Positions 51,088 through 59,619 of a DNA stretch of 64,000 nt are shown here, piece by piece. Both the position numbers and the translations under genes were made by a program. Source of the DNA: Gemmatimonadota bacterium. GTDB taxonomy: Bacteria > Gemmatimonadota > Gemmatimonadetes > Gemmatimonadales > Gemmatimonadaceae. The stretch's first letter is position 1; the number at the start of each line of letters is the position of its first letter. The notes beneath the pieces were generated by a model. The model saw nothing but the letters and a program-made list of their open reading frames with translations. It made no database searches and was not told the origin of the DNA. The stretch lies in the NCBI GenBank assembly GCA_028287235.1, contig JAQBQB010000030.1, forward strand, positions 62,001 to 126,000. The letters run 5' to 3'.

Positions 51088-51882
51088 TCAGCTCCAGCGT
51101 CGGGAGAAAGAGGGAGGGACGGTCATTGCGGTGGGACGCGGAGCGGTCGACCGCAACGGGATCAAACGAGAGAGCACGCCGCGCATCGTTTCCGCGGCGG
51201 GAGAACCATCCAACGCGTCGCGCACGGTCATGCCGGCTCCGACGGCAGCCTGCAGACACGGGTCGTCGGGGATTGCACCCGCGACGTCGATCGTACGTCC
51301 GAGAAAGTGCGAGCACGCGCCGACAAGGAACTCGCACGCCTCTTCGGCGAGCGCTTCACCGTGACGGTTGGCCAGCACCGAGATGGCCGTCTCCGAACGC
51401 TTGGCGCGCACGGACTTCACGAGCGCGTAGTTCGCCGCGAGCGCGAGACGGTCGGCCGAGGTCACCAGCACCAGCGACGGATCGGCCAGCTCGGCGATCG
51501 CGGAGATGGTGTCGAGCCGCGACCCGCCGTCGAAGACGACGATGTCGTAGTTCTCGTACACGTGTGCCAGCCGCGTCAACGCGGCCCGGCGCTCGTGATC
51601 GGTCGTCGGCGTCACCGCGGCGCCGCTCATGCCGCCGGCCACGAGAGTGAGATTGTCGTCGAGCGCAATGAGCGTGTCTTCGGGAAACGAGCGCGGGTCG
51701 GCGAGCATCCACAGGCTGTTCGCCGGACGCACACCGAACAGATGATGCTGCGTGCCGCCGCTCTCGCTCGCGTCCACGAGCAGCACGCGCTGCTCGCGCT
51801 CTGCCGCCGACAGCGCCGTGAGCGCCGCCACGACGGAGGTGCCCACACCACCCTTGCCGCTCGCGACCAGGAGTCTATGCAT
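51088..51882 (-). CDS. flhG: MinD/ParA-type ATPase FlhG (FleN)
   Basis: 264 residues. Deviant Walker A SGKGGVGTSVVAALTALSA (8-26), Walker B-like YDIVVFDGGSRLD, and VLVTSADRLALAANYALVKS. FlhG controls flagellar number and placement and usually works on the SRP-type GTPase FlhF. Here it directly follows flhA (8-bp overlap) and no flhF is found. It has no extended C-terminal amphipathic helix that I can pick with confidence; the tail is Pro/Ser-rich. Confidence 0.9.
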   Translation of the reverse strand: MHRLLVASGKGGVGTSVVAALTALSAAEREQRVLLVDASESGGTQHHLFGVRPANSLWMLADPRSFPEDTLIALDDNLTLVAGGMSGAAVTPTTDHERRAALTRLAHVYENYDIVVFDGGSRLDTISAIAELADPSLVLVTSADRLALAANYALVKSVRAKRSETAISVLANRHGEALAEEACEFLVGACSHFLGRTIDVAGAIPDDPCLQAAVGAGMTVRDALDGSPAAETMRGVLSRLIPLRSTAPRPTAMTVPPSFSRRWS

Positions 51883-53962
51883 TGGCCATCTCCCAGGTCG
51901 CGACGCTGCTCAACTTCACGTACGGCGGCAGCTCGGCGAGCGAGACCACCGGAAGGTTCGGCAACACCGGCTCCACGAGGCGGCGCAGACCCACGCGCAG
52001 TGACGGCGGCGCGAGCAGCGGCACCGGACGTCCCTCCACCATGTTCGAGCTGGACATGTAGTCGAGCTCGCGCAGCAACTGGCCGAGACTGTCCGGCGTG
52101 ACCAGCATCGCCGGGTTCTGGTTCGAGCGGGGGCTGAACAGACCGAGGAGCGACATCTCGAGCTTCGGACCCACGGTGATACCGCGGACCGTGCCGCTCT
52201 CGTCCATGTGCAGGCGCGCAATGGTGTTCGTCAGCGCGCGGCGAGCGTGCTCGGTGAGAATTTCCGGATCCTTCGTCTGGTCCGCCGCGTCGGCGACCGC
52301 TTCGAGGATGGTGACGAGATCGCGAATCGGCACCCGCTCCTTGAGCAAACGCTGAAGGATGCGGTGGAGCACGCCGAGCGTGAGCTTGCCGGGAACCACG
52401 TCGTCGACGAGCGCCGGATGCGTCTTCTTGAGCGTGTCGACCATCTCCTGCACGTCCTGGCGGCCGAGCAGATCCGCGGCGCTGGACTTGAGCTTTTCCA
52501 TGAGATGCGTCGCGACTACCGTAGCCGGTTCCACGACCACGTAGCCGAGCGACTCGGCCTCGACGCGCTTCGTCGTCGCGATCCAGCGCGCCGGCATGCC
52601 GAAGCTCGGGTCGATCGTGTCGATGCCTTCCACGGCGCCGATGACGCGGCCCGTATCGAGCGCCAGCAGGAAGCGCGGCATGACTTCGCCGCGCGCGATC
52701 TCGGCGCCGCGCAGCTTGATGATGTATTCGTTGGCCGGCAGGCGAATGTCGTCGCGGATGCGAATTGCCGGGACGAGAATGCCCAGCTCCTGCGCCGACT
52801 GCTTGCGGAGCATCGAGAGGCGGTCGAGCAGGTCGCCGCCCTGCTTCTCGTCGACGAGCGGGATGAGCGCGTAGCCGACTTCGAGCTCGATCGGATCGAT
52901 TTGCAGCAAGTCGGTCATCGGATCGGCGATCGGAGCCGGCGGCTCGGCGGCCACCATGTTCGCGGCGTCCTGCACGATCCGCTTCTTCTCCGCGGTGGCG
53001 GAGATGCGTCCCAGCGCGAGCAGTCCGCCGCCGAGCAACAGGAACGGAAGCTTCGGAAGACCCGGCACGAGACCGAAGCCGGCGAGCACGGCACCGGCGA
53101 TCGTCATCGAGCGCGGCTGCGCGCTCAACTGCGTGGCCAGCGTCACACCCATGCGCGAGCCGCTCGCCGAGTGCGTCACCATGATGCCGGCGGCGGTGCT
53201 GATGATCAGCGCCGGGATCTGCGTGACGAGACCGTCGCCCACGGTGAGAATGGTGTATTGCGACATCGCCTGGCCGATCGGCAGTCCGCGCTGGAACGCG
53301 CCGATGAAGATGCCGCCGACGATGTTGATGGCCGTGATGAGCAAGCCCGCGATCGCGTCGCCCTTCACGAACTTTGACGAGCCGTCCATGGCGCCGTAGA
53401 AGTCGGCGGCGCGGGAGATCTCGTCGCGGCGCTTGCGCGCCTGCTTTTCGTCGATGAGACCGGCGCTCAGATCGGCGTCGATCGCCATCTGCTTGCCGGG
53501 CATCGCGTCGAGGGTAAAGCGCGCCGCGACTTCGGCGACGCGGCCCGCGCCCTTCGTGATGACGATGAAGTTGATGCCGACGAGGATCAGGAAGAGCACC
53601 AGGCCCACGACGTAGTTGCCGCCGATGACGAACTCGCCGAACGCTTGAATCACCGCGCCGGCATGGCCCTGGCTGAGCACGAGCCGCGTGCTGCAGACAT
53701 TCAACGCGAGCCGGAACAGCGTGAGCAACAACAGGAGCGAGGGAAAGGAGCTGAACTCGAGCGGATCGCTGGTGTTCAACGCCACGAGCAGCACGACGAG
53801 CGACATGCCGATACTCGTCGCGAGGAGCAGGTCGAGCACGACGGCGGGCAACGGCACCATCAGCAGGGCGACGATGCCAAGCACGACGATCGCGAGGCCG
53901 ACTTCGGCGTTGCGCTTGCCGGAGGTCTCGAACATGGGGAGCGGTGCGAGCGCGGCACTCAT
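51875..53962 (-). CDS. flhA: Flagellar export gate protein FlhA
   Basis: 695 residues. Eight membrane helices in the first 320 residues, with the FHIPEP-region motifs SFPSLLLLLTLFRLALNVCS-TRLVLSQGHAGAVIQAFGEF, GRVAEVAARFTLDAMPGKQM and DFYGAMDGSSKFVKGDAIAG. The cytosolic ring domain follows (IPLVDEKQGGDLLDRLSMLR, HLMEKLKSSAADLLGRQDVQ). It is the main export gate. ATG overlaps the flhB stop (ATGA). Confidence 0.97.
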   Translation of the reverse strand: MSAALAPLPMFETSGKRNAEVGLAIVVLGIVALLMVPLPAVVLDLLLATSIGMSLVVLLVALNTSDPLEFSSFPSLLLLLTLFRLALNVCSTRLVLSQGHAGAVIQAFGEFVIGGNYVVGLVLFLILVGINFIVITKGAGRVAEVAARFTLDAMPGKQMAIDADLSAGLIDEKQARKRRDEISRAADFYGAMDGSSKFVKGDAIAGLLITAINIVGGIFIGAFQRGLPIGQAMSQYTILTVGDGLVTQIPALIISTAAGIMVTHSASGSRMGVTLATQLSAQPRSMTIAGAVLAGFGLVPGLPKLPFLLLGGGLLALGRISATAEKKRIVQDAANMVAAEPPAPIADPMTDLLQIDPIELEVGYALIPLVDEKQGGDLLDRLSMLRKQSAQELGILVPAIRIRDDIRLPANEYIIKLRGAEIARGEVMPRFLLALDTGRVIGAVEGIDTIDPSFGMPARWIATTKRVEAESLGYVVVEPATVVATHLMEKLKSSAADLLGRQDVQEMVDTLKKTHPALVDDVVPGKLTLGVLHRILQRLLKERVPIRDLVTILEAVADAADQTKDPEILTEHARRALTNTIARLHMDESGTVRGITVGPKLEMSLLGLFSPRSNQNPAMLVTPDSLGQLLRELDYMSSSNMVEGRPVPLLAPPSLRVGLRRLVEPVLPNLPVVSLAELPPYVKLSSVATWEMANA

Positions 53963-55047
53963 ACGACTGCGCTCCCCTTCCAGCTGCCGCGCGTGGCGCG
54001 GGTACGAAGAACGAAGGCGAGGATTTCAGCCACGGCCATATAGAGCTCGTAAGGGATCAGCGTGCCCACTTTCGCGCTCTTGAGGAGCGCGCGGGCCAGC
54101 GGTCGATTCTCGATCATCGGTACGCCGGACTCCGCCGCGATCGCCTTGATGCGTTCGGCCACTTTGCGTTGGCCAATGGCGAGCACGATGGGGGCGGGCG
54201 CGATCGTGGGGTCGTACTTGATCGCGATGGCGATGTGCGTCGGGTTGATGATCACGACGTCCGCCTTCGGAACGTCGGCCATCATCTGCTTGCGCGCGTA
54301 CGAACGCGCGACTTGCCGGCGGCGCTGCTTGATGTGCGGGTCGCCGTCGTTCTGCTTCGACTCGAGCTTCACCTCTTCCTTGCTCATGCGAAGCGACTTC
54401 TCGTGCTCCCACCACTGCCACGCGTAGTCGGCGGCGGCGAGCGCGAGGTACGCGGTGCCCGCCGAGGTCAGCATGCGGATCGCGTACTTCTTGACGACGT
54501 ACAGAAACCCGAGCTGCGACTGCTGGGAGAGCACGATCGCGTCGGGAAGCGCGGCCTTGACCGCGCCCCACACGGCGAATCCGACGATCGCCAGCTTGCC
54601 GAGCGACTTGAGCAGCTCCACGATCGAGCGCGTGCCAAGCAGGTTCTTGGCGTTGGCGGCCGGGCTGATGCGCGCGAACTGCGGCATGATTGGCTTGAAC
54701 GACATCGTACCGCGGGCCTGCAGCGTTGCCATGAGCACCGCCGCGCCGGTGGTCGCGACGAGCATGCCGATCATCGCGGCAAAGCCGCGAATCGCCGTCT
54801 CGCGGAGCAGCGCCGTGGCCGACTGGCTGTCGAGCGTGTAGTTCCCGACGTTGGAGAGGCCGCGTCCCATGATCTGAAACAGTCCGCTGCCGGCAATCGG
54901 CGCCACGCTGCTGAGCACCGCTGCGCTGCCGAGCAGCGAGGCGGCCACCGTCAGCTCGGGGCTGCGCGGAATCTTGCCGTCCTTGCGCGCCTCGTCGCGG
55001 CGGAATTGCGTCGCTTCTTCTGTCTTTTCCGCTTCGTTCTCAGCCAT
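53959..55047 (-). CDS. flhB: Flagellar export switch protein FlhB
   Basis: 362 residues from ATG 55047, which overlaps the fliR TAA by one base (TAATG). N-terminal EAEKTEEATQFRRDEARKDG-KIPRSPEL, four membrane helices, and the cytosolic domain with the autocleavage site INPTHIAIAIKYD (Asn-Pro-Thr-His). It switches export from hook to filament substrates together with FliK. Confidence 0.96.
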   Translation of the reverse strand: MAENEAEKTEEATQFRRDEARKDGKIPRSPELTVAASLLGSAAVLSSVAPIAGSGLFQIMGRGLSNVGNYTLDSQSATALLRETAIRGFAAMIGMLVATTGAAVLMATLQARGTMSFKPIMPQFARISPAANAKNLLGTRSIVELLKSLGKLAIVGFAVWGAVKAALPDAIVLSQQSQLGFLYVVKKYAIRMLTSAGTAYLALAAADYAWQWWEHEKSLRMSKEEVKLESKQNDGDPHIKQRRRQVARSYARKQMMADVPKADVVIINPTHIAIAIKYDPTIAPAPIVLAIGQRKVAERIKAIAAESGVPMIENRPLARALLKSAKVGTLIPYELYMAVAEILAFVLRTRATRGSWKGSAVV

Positions 55048-55826
55048 TAGGCGACTCCGCGCGTGAGCGCGCTGAGAACGTGGTCGAGCGTGTTGTTGTA
55101 CACGCTCGCCCAACCGTTGTAGAAGGCGGCGATGAACGGGATCGACGCGGCGAGGGCCGTGAGACCTACGCCGATCTGAATCGGGAACGCGACGGAAAGA
55201 ATGTTGAGCGCCGGCGCCGCGCGGCCGAGGATCGCCAGCGCCGTGTTGACGACGAGCGTCGCCGCGGCCACGGGAGCGGCGAACTGGAGGCCGAGCGCGA
55301 AGAGGACGCTGGCGCCGCGCACCATGGTGCGCAGGCCTTCAGGATTGAGGCCGCTGCCGATGGGAATGACGCGAACGCTGCGCGCCACCGCGTCGATCAT
55401 CACGAGATGTGCGTTGACGGCAAGCAGCAGCGTGATGGCGAAGAGATTCGCGAACACGCCGAGCACGTTTTCCGTGCTGTTGTTGATCGGATCGAAGATC
55501 GAAGCGCCGGAGAGGCCGATCTGCATGCCCATCACGTCGCCGGCCAGGCTGGCAGCGCCGACGAGGAGCGCCGCGCCGAGCCCGAGACCGAAGCCCACGA
55601 GCGATTCGCCAATGAAGGTTTCGGGCGTGATCTGCGGAATGCCGTGCGTCTGGGCCAGCGCCATGGGCTGCAACAACGCGGTGAGCAGCACGATGATGCA
55701 TGTCTTCACCATCACCGGTACCGCCTTCGTCGAGAAGACGGGGGCGACCAGCACCAAGCCGCCCACGCGCGCTGCAAGCAGCACGAGGGTTTGCGGGGAG
55801 CCGGGGGCGAAGAGGTCGATGGACAC
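55047..55826 (-). CDS. fliR: Flagellar export protein FliR
   Basis: 259 residues, six membrane helices. Typical features: LLAARVGGLVLVAPVFSTKA-VPVMVKTCIIVLLTALLQPM at the start, FIGESLVGFGLGLGAALLVG, and AFPIQIGVGLTALAASIPFI near the end. Part of the FliP5-FliQ4-FliR1 export channel. It follows fliQ by 11 bp. Confidence 0.94.
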   Translation of the reverse strand: MSIDLFAPGSPQTLVLLAARVGGLVLVAPVFSTKAVPVMVKTCIIVLLTALLQPMALAQTHGIPQITPETFIGESLVGFGLGLGAALLVGAASLAGDVMGMQIGLSGASIFDPINNSTENVLGVFANLFAITLLLAVNAHLVMIDAVARSVRVIPIGSGLNPEGLRTMVRGASVLFALGLQFAAPVAAATLVVNTALAILGRAAPALNILSVAFPIQIGVGLTALAASIPFIAAFYNGWASVYNNTLDHVLSALTRGVA

Positions 55827-55837
55827 GGGAGGCAGCG

Positions 55838-56107
55838 CTACGAGATCAGCGAGGGCAGGGAGCGGAACAGTTCAGTCGTGTACTTCACGAGCAGCTGGAG
55901 CACCCAGGGCAGGGCGAGCAGGAACACCGCGCTCACGCCGACGAGCTTGGGCACGAAGGCGAGCGTCTGTTCCTGGATCTGCGTCACGGCCTGCAGCACG
56001 CTCACCGTGAGTCCGATGATGAGCGCGACCACGAGCATGGGCCCCGAGATGAGCAGAGCGAGCATGATCGCGTTGCGAGCGAGGTCGACGACGAGCGTGT
56101 GCGACAT
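55838..56107 (-). CDS. fliQ: Flagellar export protein FliQ
   Basis: 89 residues, two membrane helices: AIMLALLISGPMLVVALIIG and ALPWVLQLLVKYTTELF near the end, with SVLQAVTQIQEQTLAFVPKL, the family signature, between. It follows the fliOP stop by 3 bp. Confidence 0.95.
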   Translation of the reverse strand: MSHTLVVDLARNAIMLALLISGPMLVVALIIGLTVSVLQAVTQIQEQTLAFVPKLVGVSAVFLLALPWVLQLLVKYTTELFRSLPSLIS

Positions 56108-56110
56108 GAG

Positions 56111-57403
56111 TTATCTGAAGCTCGTGATGAGACTCTGAACGATCAGCGACCAGCCATCGACCAGAACGAAGAGGAGCAGCTTGAAGGGCAGGGCGATCAT
56201 AGCCGGCGGGAGCATGAACATGCCCATGCTCATGAGGACCGACGACACGGCGATGTCGATGACGATGAACGGCAGGAAGAGCGCGAAGCCGATCTGAAAG
56301 GAGGTGCGCAGCTCGCTGATCACGAACGCGGAGGTCAGCGTGACCATCGGGACGTCGTTGATCGTCGCTGGTGCCACGGAGCCGCTCATGCGCACGAACG
56401 TCTCGATGTCCTGCCGGCGCGTCTGGCGCAGCATGAAGGCGCGAAAGGGGCGCGAGCCCACGTCGAGCATCTGCGCCTGGTCGATCTTGCCGTCCATCCA
56501 GGGTGTCAGCGCCGTGCGGTTGACCTCCGACAGCGTGGGCGCCATGACGAACCCGGTCAGCAGCAGCGCGAGCGCGGCCACGAGCTGGTTCGGCGGAGCG
56601 CTCTGCGTGCCGAGAGCCTGCTTGAGAAAGTTCAGAACGATGAGGATTCTGGTGAATCCGGTCATCATCAGTAACAGCGTGGGCAGGAGCGTCATGAGGC
56701 CCATCATCACGACGACGCCCACGGTGCCGCTCAGATGAAGTCCGTCGCCGCTGCCAACCTTGAGATCCATCTGCGGCGCGAGCTTCGACACCGGCGCGTC
56801 GAGCAGCGAGCGCGAGGCGGCAGCGGTCGTGGTGCCGCTCTTCGCGTTCTTGCTCTGCGCATCGAGGATCGCCTGGGCCACGGCGGCCGGCGATCCGCCG
56901 GCGCGTGTTCCGGCGACGGCCTGCGCGGCGATCTGCTGGAGCTGCGACGTCGTGGGCGGGCGCGCTGTGACTCGCGGCGCCTGACCCTGCACCTGGCCCT
57001 GGGCGGTGCCCGACGACGCGGCAAGTGCAATCATGAAGACGACGGCCAACCCCGCGTTGCGCAGCGCGCCGCGAAAGGCCGACTTGAAGTCCAGCGGCGA
57101 CGTGGGGCGCTCGCCTGTCAGCACCAGGTCGGGCACGGTCTGCGGAAGCTCCGAAGCCTCGAGCTCGAACAGGCGATTGATGCCGCCTTCGCCGACCGAC
57201 ACCGCGACGAGTCGCTCGCCGACGCGGATCACGGCGATCCCCTGCTTGGGACCGAGCGCGAGCCGTTGGACGACTTCCATACGCATGCGCGCGTTGGTCG
57301 TCGACGTCGGAGCGAAACGACGGAGCAGCTTGAGCGCGACGCCCAACAGCGCCAGGACGAATCCCAGCGTGAGCAGCACGCCCATGATGGAGCCGAACGT
57401 CAC
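56111..57403 (-). CDS. fliOP: FliO-FliP fusion, flagellar export apparatus
   Basis: 430 residues. Residues 1-100 are FliO-like: membrane helix SIMGVLLTLGFVLALLGVAL, then ARMRMEVVQRLALGPKQGIA and VIRVGERLVAVSVGEGGINR. An internal hydrophobic stretch (AGLAVVFMIALAASSGTAQG, about 117-136) looks like the cleaved signal peptide of FliP. After an Ala/Gln linker comes complete FliP from about 225: GFTRILIVLNFLKQALGTQS, PPNQLVAALALLLTGFVMAP, ISELRTSFQIGFALFLPFIV and MFMLPPAMIALPFKLLLFVL. No separate fliO exists between fliN and fliP. No internal start with a ribosome site was seen. Confidence 0.93.
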   Translation of the reverse strand: MTFGSIMGVLLTLGFVLALLGVALKLLRRFAPTSTTNARMRMEVVQRLALGPKQGIAVIRVGERLVAVSVGEGGINRLFELEASELPQTVPDLVLTGERPTSPLDFKSAFRGALRNAGLAVVFMIALAASSGTAQGQVQGQAPRVTARPPTTSQLQQIAAQAVAGTRAGGSPAAVAQAILDAQSKNAKSGTTTAAASRSLLDAPVSKLAPQMDLKVGSGDGLHLSGTVGVVVMMGLMTLLPTLLLMMTGFTRILIVLNFLKQALGTQSAPPNQLVAALALLLTGFVMAPTLSEVNRTALTPWMDGKIDQAQMLDVGSRPFRAFMLRQTRRQDIETFVRMSGSVAPATINDVPMVTLTSAFVISELRTSFQIGFALFLPFIVIDIAVSSVLMSMGMFMLPPAMIALPFKLLLFVLVDGWSLIVQSLITSFR

Positions 57404-57756
57404 GCCGTGCCCTCGTTGAGCGCGAGGTTGGCGATGATGCGGGTGATACGAACGCCGAAGTGTTCGCCGAGGACCACGACTTCGCCTTCGGCAAAGCGCC
57501 GGTCGGCGACGTAGAGGTCGATTGGCTCGCCGGCGAGGCGCTCGAGCTGCACAACGGAACCGCGGCCGAGGCGCAGAATGTCCTGCACCGTCATCCGCGT
57601 GCGTCCCAGCTCGATCGAGAGCGGAAGCGTGAGGTCCATGAGCATCGCGAGCGGGACTTCCGAATGGCTCGCGACGCCGGCTCCGAGTTCCGCGAAATCC
57701 GGCGTCGGCTGCGCGCCGCCGCCGTTCGTGAGGGCGTCGATCTCGGATTGATTCAT
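57400..57756 (-). CDS. fliN: Flagellar C-ring protein FliN
   Basis: 118 residues: N-terminal MNQSEIDALTNGGG, then the SpoA/SPOR-type domain LMDLTLPLSIELGRTRMTVQ, DILRLGRGSVVQLERLAGEP-IDLYVADRRFAEGEVVVLGE-HFGVRITRI. It is a switch-complex subunit. Both ends overlap neighbours by ATGA. Confidence 0.96.
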   Translation of the reverse strand: MNQSEIDALTNGGGAQPTPDFAELGAGVASHSEVPLAMLMDLTLPLSIELGRTRMTVQDILRLGRGSVVQLERLAGEPIDLYVADRRFAEGEVVVLGEHFGVRITRIIANLALNEGTA

Positions 57757-58787
57757 GAGTGGTCGTCCATGGAATGCGGAAGAGGATCGGAGGTCAGCGG
57801 ATCGAGCACGCGGACGGCGAGTTTGCGGCCGACGCGGCCCGCGGCGGACTTGAAGCGCGGCTGGTCGCCGACGAGCAGGTTCACGTCGGAGTCGACGGGA
57901 ATGCCGGTCGCGAGCATGCTGCCGGTCTTGAGTCCGGCGATGTCGCGCATCGACAAGCGGAAGTCCGGGAGGCGCGCCGCGACTTCGACGCGCGTGCCGC
58001 GCAGCGCGCCTTCGGTGATCTGGCGCTGCCCGGGCAGCTCGCGGCGCGGCGTATGGGCCACGGCGTTCGCGCTGCCGGTGACGAAGAACTTTTCGAGCAC
58101 GGACAGCGGAAGCGCGATCGAGACGAGGCTCGACGTGCCCGCGAAGCTGGCGTAGATGTTGGTCACGAGCACCGGCGCTTCACGCGCCGCCGCCTGAATG
58201 ATTTCCGGAATGGATTCGAAGCCCGACAATCCCAGCTCGAGTTCGACGTGGTCTTCCCAAATCTCCTGGACCAGTGCCATCACACGCTCGGCCACCACGC
58301 GAACGGCAAGGCGCTCGATCGGTGTCATGGCGCGATCGAGGATCGTCGCCTCGGAGCCGCCGCCGAATAGCCGGTCCACGAGGAAGTAGGCGAGCTCGCG
58401 GCCGATGTCGATCACGGCCTGCTCACCCACGGCGTCGTCGCCCGCGCGATCCTTAATGTCGAGGAGGAAGGAGTTGCAGCTCGTCGGCAGCGAGAGGATG
58501 TATTCGCCGAACGACAGCTGTTCCACGCTCTGCAGGCGCAGCTCGACGACGCCGCGCACGCGGCCCATGAGCCACCCCTCGAACGACTTCACGAGGCGGC
58601 CGTACATCGCCTCGAGCGTGCGCAACCGGTCCTTGGAGACGCGGTGCGGACGGCGAAAGTCGTAGATCTGCACGTCCGACAGCGGACGCTGAACGACGGG
58701 ACGCTCGGGCGCGACGCCGAGCATCATCTTGTCGATGTCCTTCTGTGAAAGCTGTTGCGACGTGTTCGGAGTGCGCGGAGCGGTCAT
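57753..58787 (-). CDS. fliM: Flagellar motor switch protein FliM
   Basis: 344 residues. The N-terminal LSQKDIDKMMLG is in the place of the CheY-binding peptide. The CheC-like middle domain starts YDFRRPHRVSKDRLRTLEAM and includes ALVQEIWEDHVELELGLSGF. The C-terminal SpoA domain is near 260-335 (VEVAARLPDFRLSMRDIAGL). It makes the C-ring with FliN and FliG; fliG is outside the window. Confidence 0.96.
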   Translation of the reverse strand: MTAPRTPNTSQQLSQKDIDKMMLGVAPERPVVQRPLSDVQIYDFRRPHRVSKDRLRTLEAMYGRLVKSFEGWLMGRVRGVVELRLQSVEQLSFGEYILSLPTSCNSFLLDIKDRAGDDAVGEQAVIDIGRELAYFLVDRLFGGGSEATILDRAMTPIERLAVRVVAERVMALVQEIWEDHVELELGLSGFESIPEIIQAAAREAPVLVTNIYASFAGTSSLVSIALPLSVLEKFFVTGSANAVAHTPRRELPGQRQITEGALRGTRVEVAARLPDFRLSMRDIAGLKTGSMLATGIPVDSDVNLLVGDQPRFKSAAGRVGRKLAVRVLDPLTSDPLPHSMDDHS

Positions 58788-59287
58788 TGGATCACGAACT
58801 GCGGAAAGAAGACCTTGAGGACGGCGCCCTTGGGAAAGAGCGGAGCGATGGCGTTGAGCGTCTCGGTCTTGATGCGCTCGCGCTGCGTGATGTCAGTCAG
58901 CTCCTCGACCGTTTTCTTGCCGAGCAGCGCGAGGATGTGATCGCGCACTTCGGCTTCGTGCTCCTTCATGAGCTGCTCGGTGCCGGCATCCTTGAGCTGG
59001 AACGTCGCGGTGCACATCAGGAAGCGCGTGCCGTTGCTGCCCGCGGGATTGAGCACGAGGTTCTCGATCGCGTGATTGACCGACGTGGTCGATGCTTCGA
59101 CCGGCTTGGGTGCCGACGTGGCGCTGGCTGCGCGCCGCTTGACGAGCACCGGGCCGGCGCCGAACAGGCCAGCCGCGACGCCGGCCGCGACCCCAGCGAC
59201 AGCCAGAATGAGGACGCCGCGCTTCCCCTTGGCGGGGGACGCTGCTTCGTCGATTTCCGGTACTTGCTCTATGGCTTGAGTCGCCAT
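58784..59287 (-). CDS. fliL: Flagellar basal body-associated protein FliL
   Basis: 167 residues from ATG 59287. A short cytosolic tail, one membrane helix (GVLILAVAGVAAGVAAGLFG) and a periplasmic domain with ENLVLNPAGSNGTRFLMCTA-TFQL and the C-terminal LKVFFPQFVIQ typical of FliL. It surrounds the stator units. The sequence right before the start is pyrimidine-rich (CTCCTCCCCCCC) without a Shine-Dalgarno site. First gene of the fliL-fliA run. Confidence 0.93.
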   Translation of the reverse strand: MATQAIEQVPEIDEAASPAKGKRGVLILAVAGVAAGVAAGLFGAGPVLVKRRAASATSAPKPVEASTTSVNHAIENLVLNPAGSNGTRFLMCTATFQLKDAGTEQLMKEHEAEVRDHILALLGKKTVEELTDITQRERIKTETLNAIAPLFPKGAVLKVFFPQFVIQ

Positions 59288-59455
59288 GGGGGGGAGGAGG
59301 CGAGGAGGGAGGCACTGCAAACGAGGGATTACGCCACTGGGAAAGGCAGGCGGCATACCAACTGACAGGGCGCTGTGAACTGCGCTCTGTGAACAGCGTA
59401 AACGAAATAAAAACAACATCTTACAGCGGTAGAGCCCGCAACACATTCAGCAAGG

Positions 59456-59508
59456 AAAAAACAGCCACCCGAGAGGCCCGGGGAACAATTTGCCGGGTCC
59501 CCAGTGGC
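59456..59508 (-). terminator. Intrinsic terminator downstream of flgE
   Basis: On the minus strand, outer stem GCCAC/GTGGC (59508-59504 with 59468-59464) encloses a G/C-rich inner hairpin (GGGGACCCGG facing CCCCGGGCC) and is followed by TGTTTTTT (59463-59456). The plus strand also has a T-run (59509-59515), so it may work in both directions. Confidence 0.7.
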
Positions 59509-59540
59509 GCTTTTTGCCGAGTGGGTGGTGGGCAGCAGAA

Positions 59541-59570
59541 AGCGGCGAAGGGCCGAGGCCCTTCGCCGCT
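59541..59570. terminator. Perfect 14-bp hairpin just after flgE
   Basis: AGCGGCGAAGGGCC / GGCCCTTCGCCGCT with GA between. It lies 50 bp past the flgE stop. The minus-strand tract after it (TTCTGCTG) is only weakly T-rich, so it may stabilise the mRNA 3' end rather than terminate alone. Confidence 0.55.
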
Positions 59571-59619
59571 CTCACCAATGACTACCAATCGCTAGGCTAT
59601 TTCTAGCGAGCTCAACAGT

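Larger units (their letters stand above)
59288..59619. other. 332-bp intergenic region between flgE and fliL
   Basis: No gene. It contains two hairpins that would end the flgE transcript (listed separately) and, nearer fliL, about 165 bp that should hold the fliL operon promoter and leader. No clear sigma-70, sigma-28 or sigma-54 element was found. A c-di-GMP riboswitch was considered and rejected. Confidence 0.5.

Noticed and set aside
59300-59540. c-di-GMP (GEMM) riboswitch upstream of fliL
   Set aside because: I looked for the conserved GEMM core and tetraloop-receptor features on the minus strand; the structure fits a terminator better and key bases are missing.
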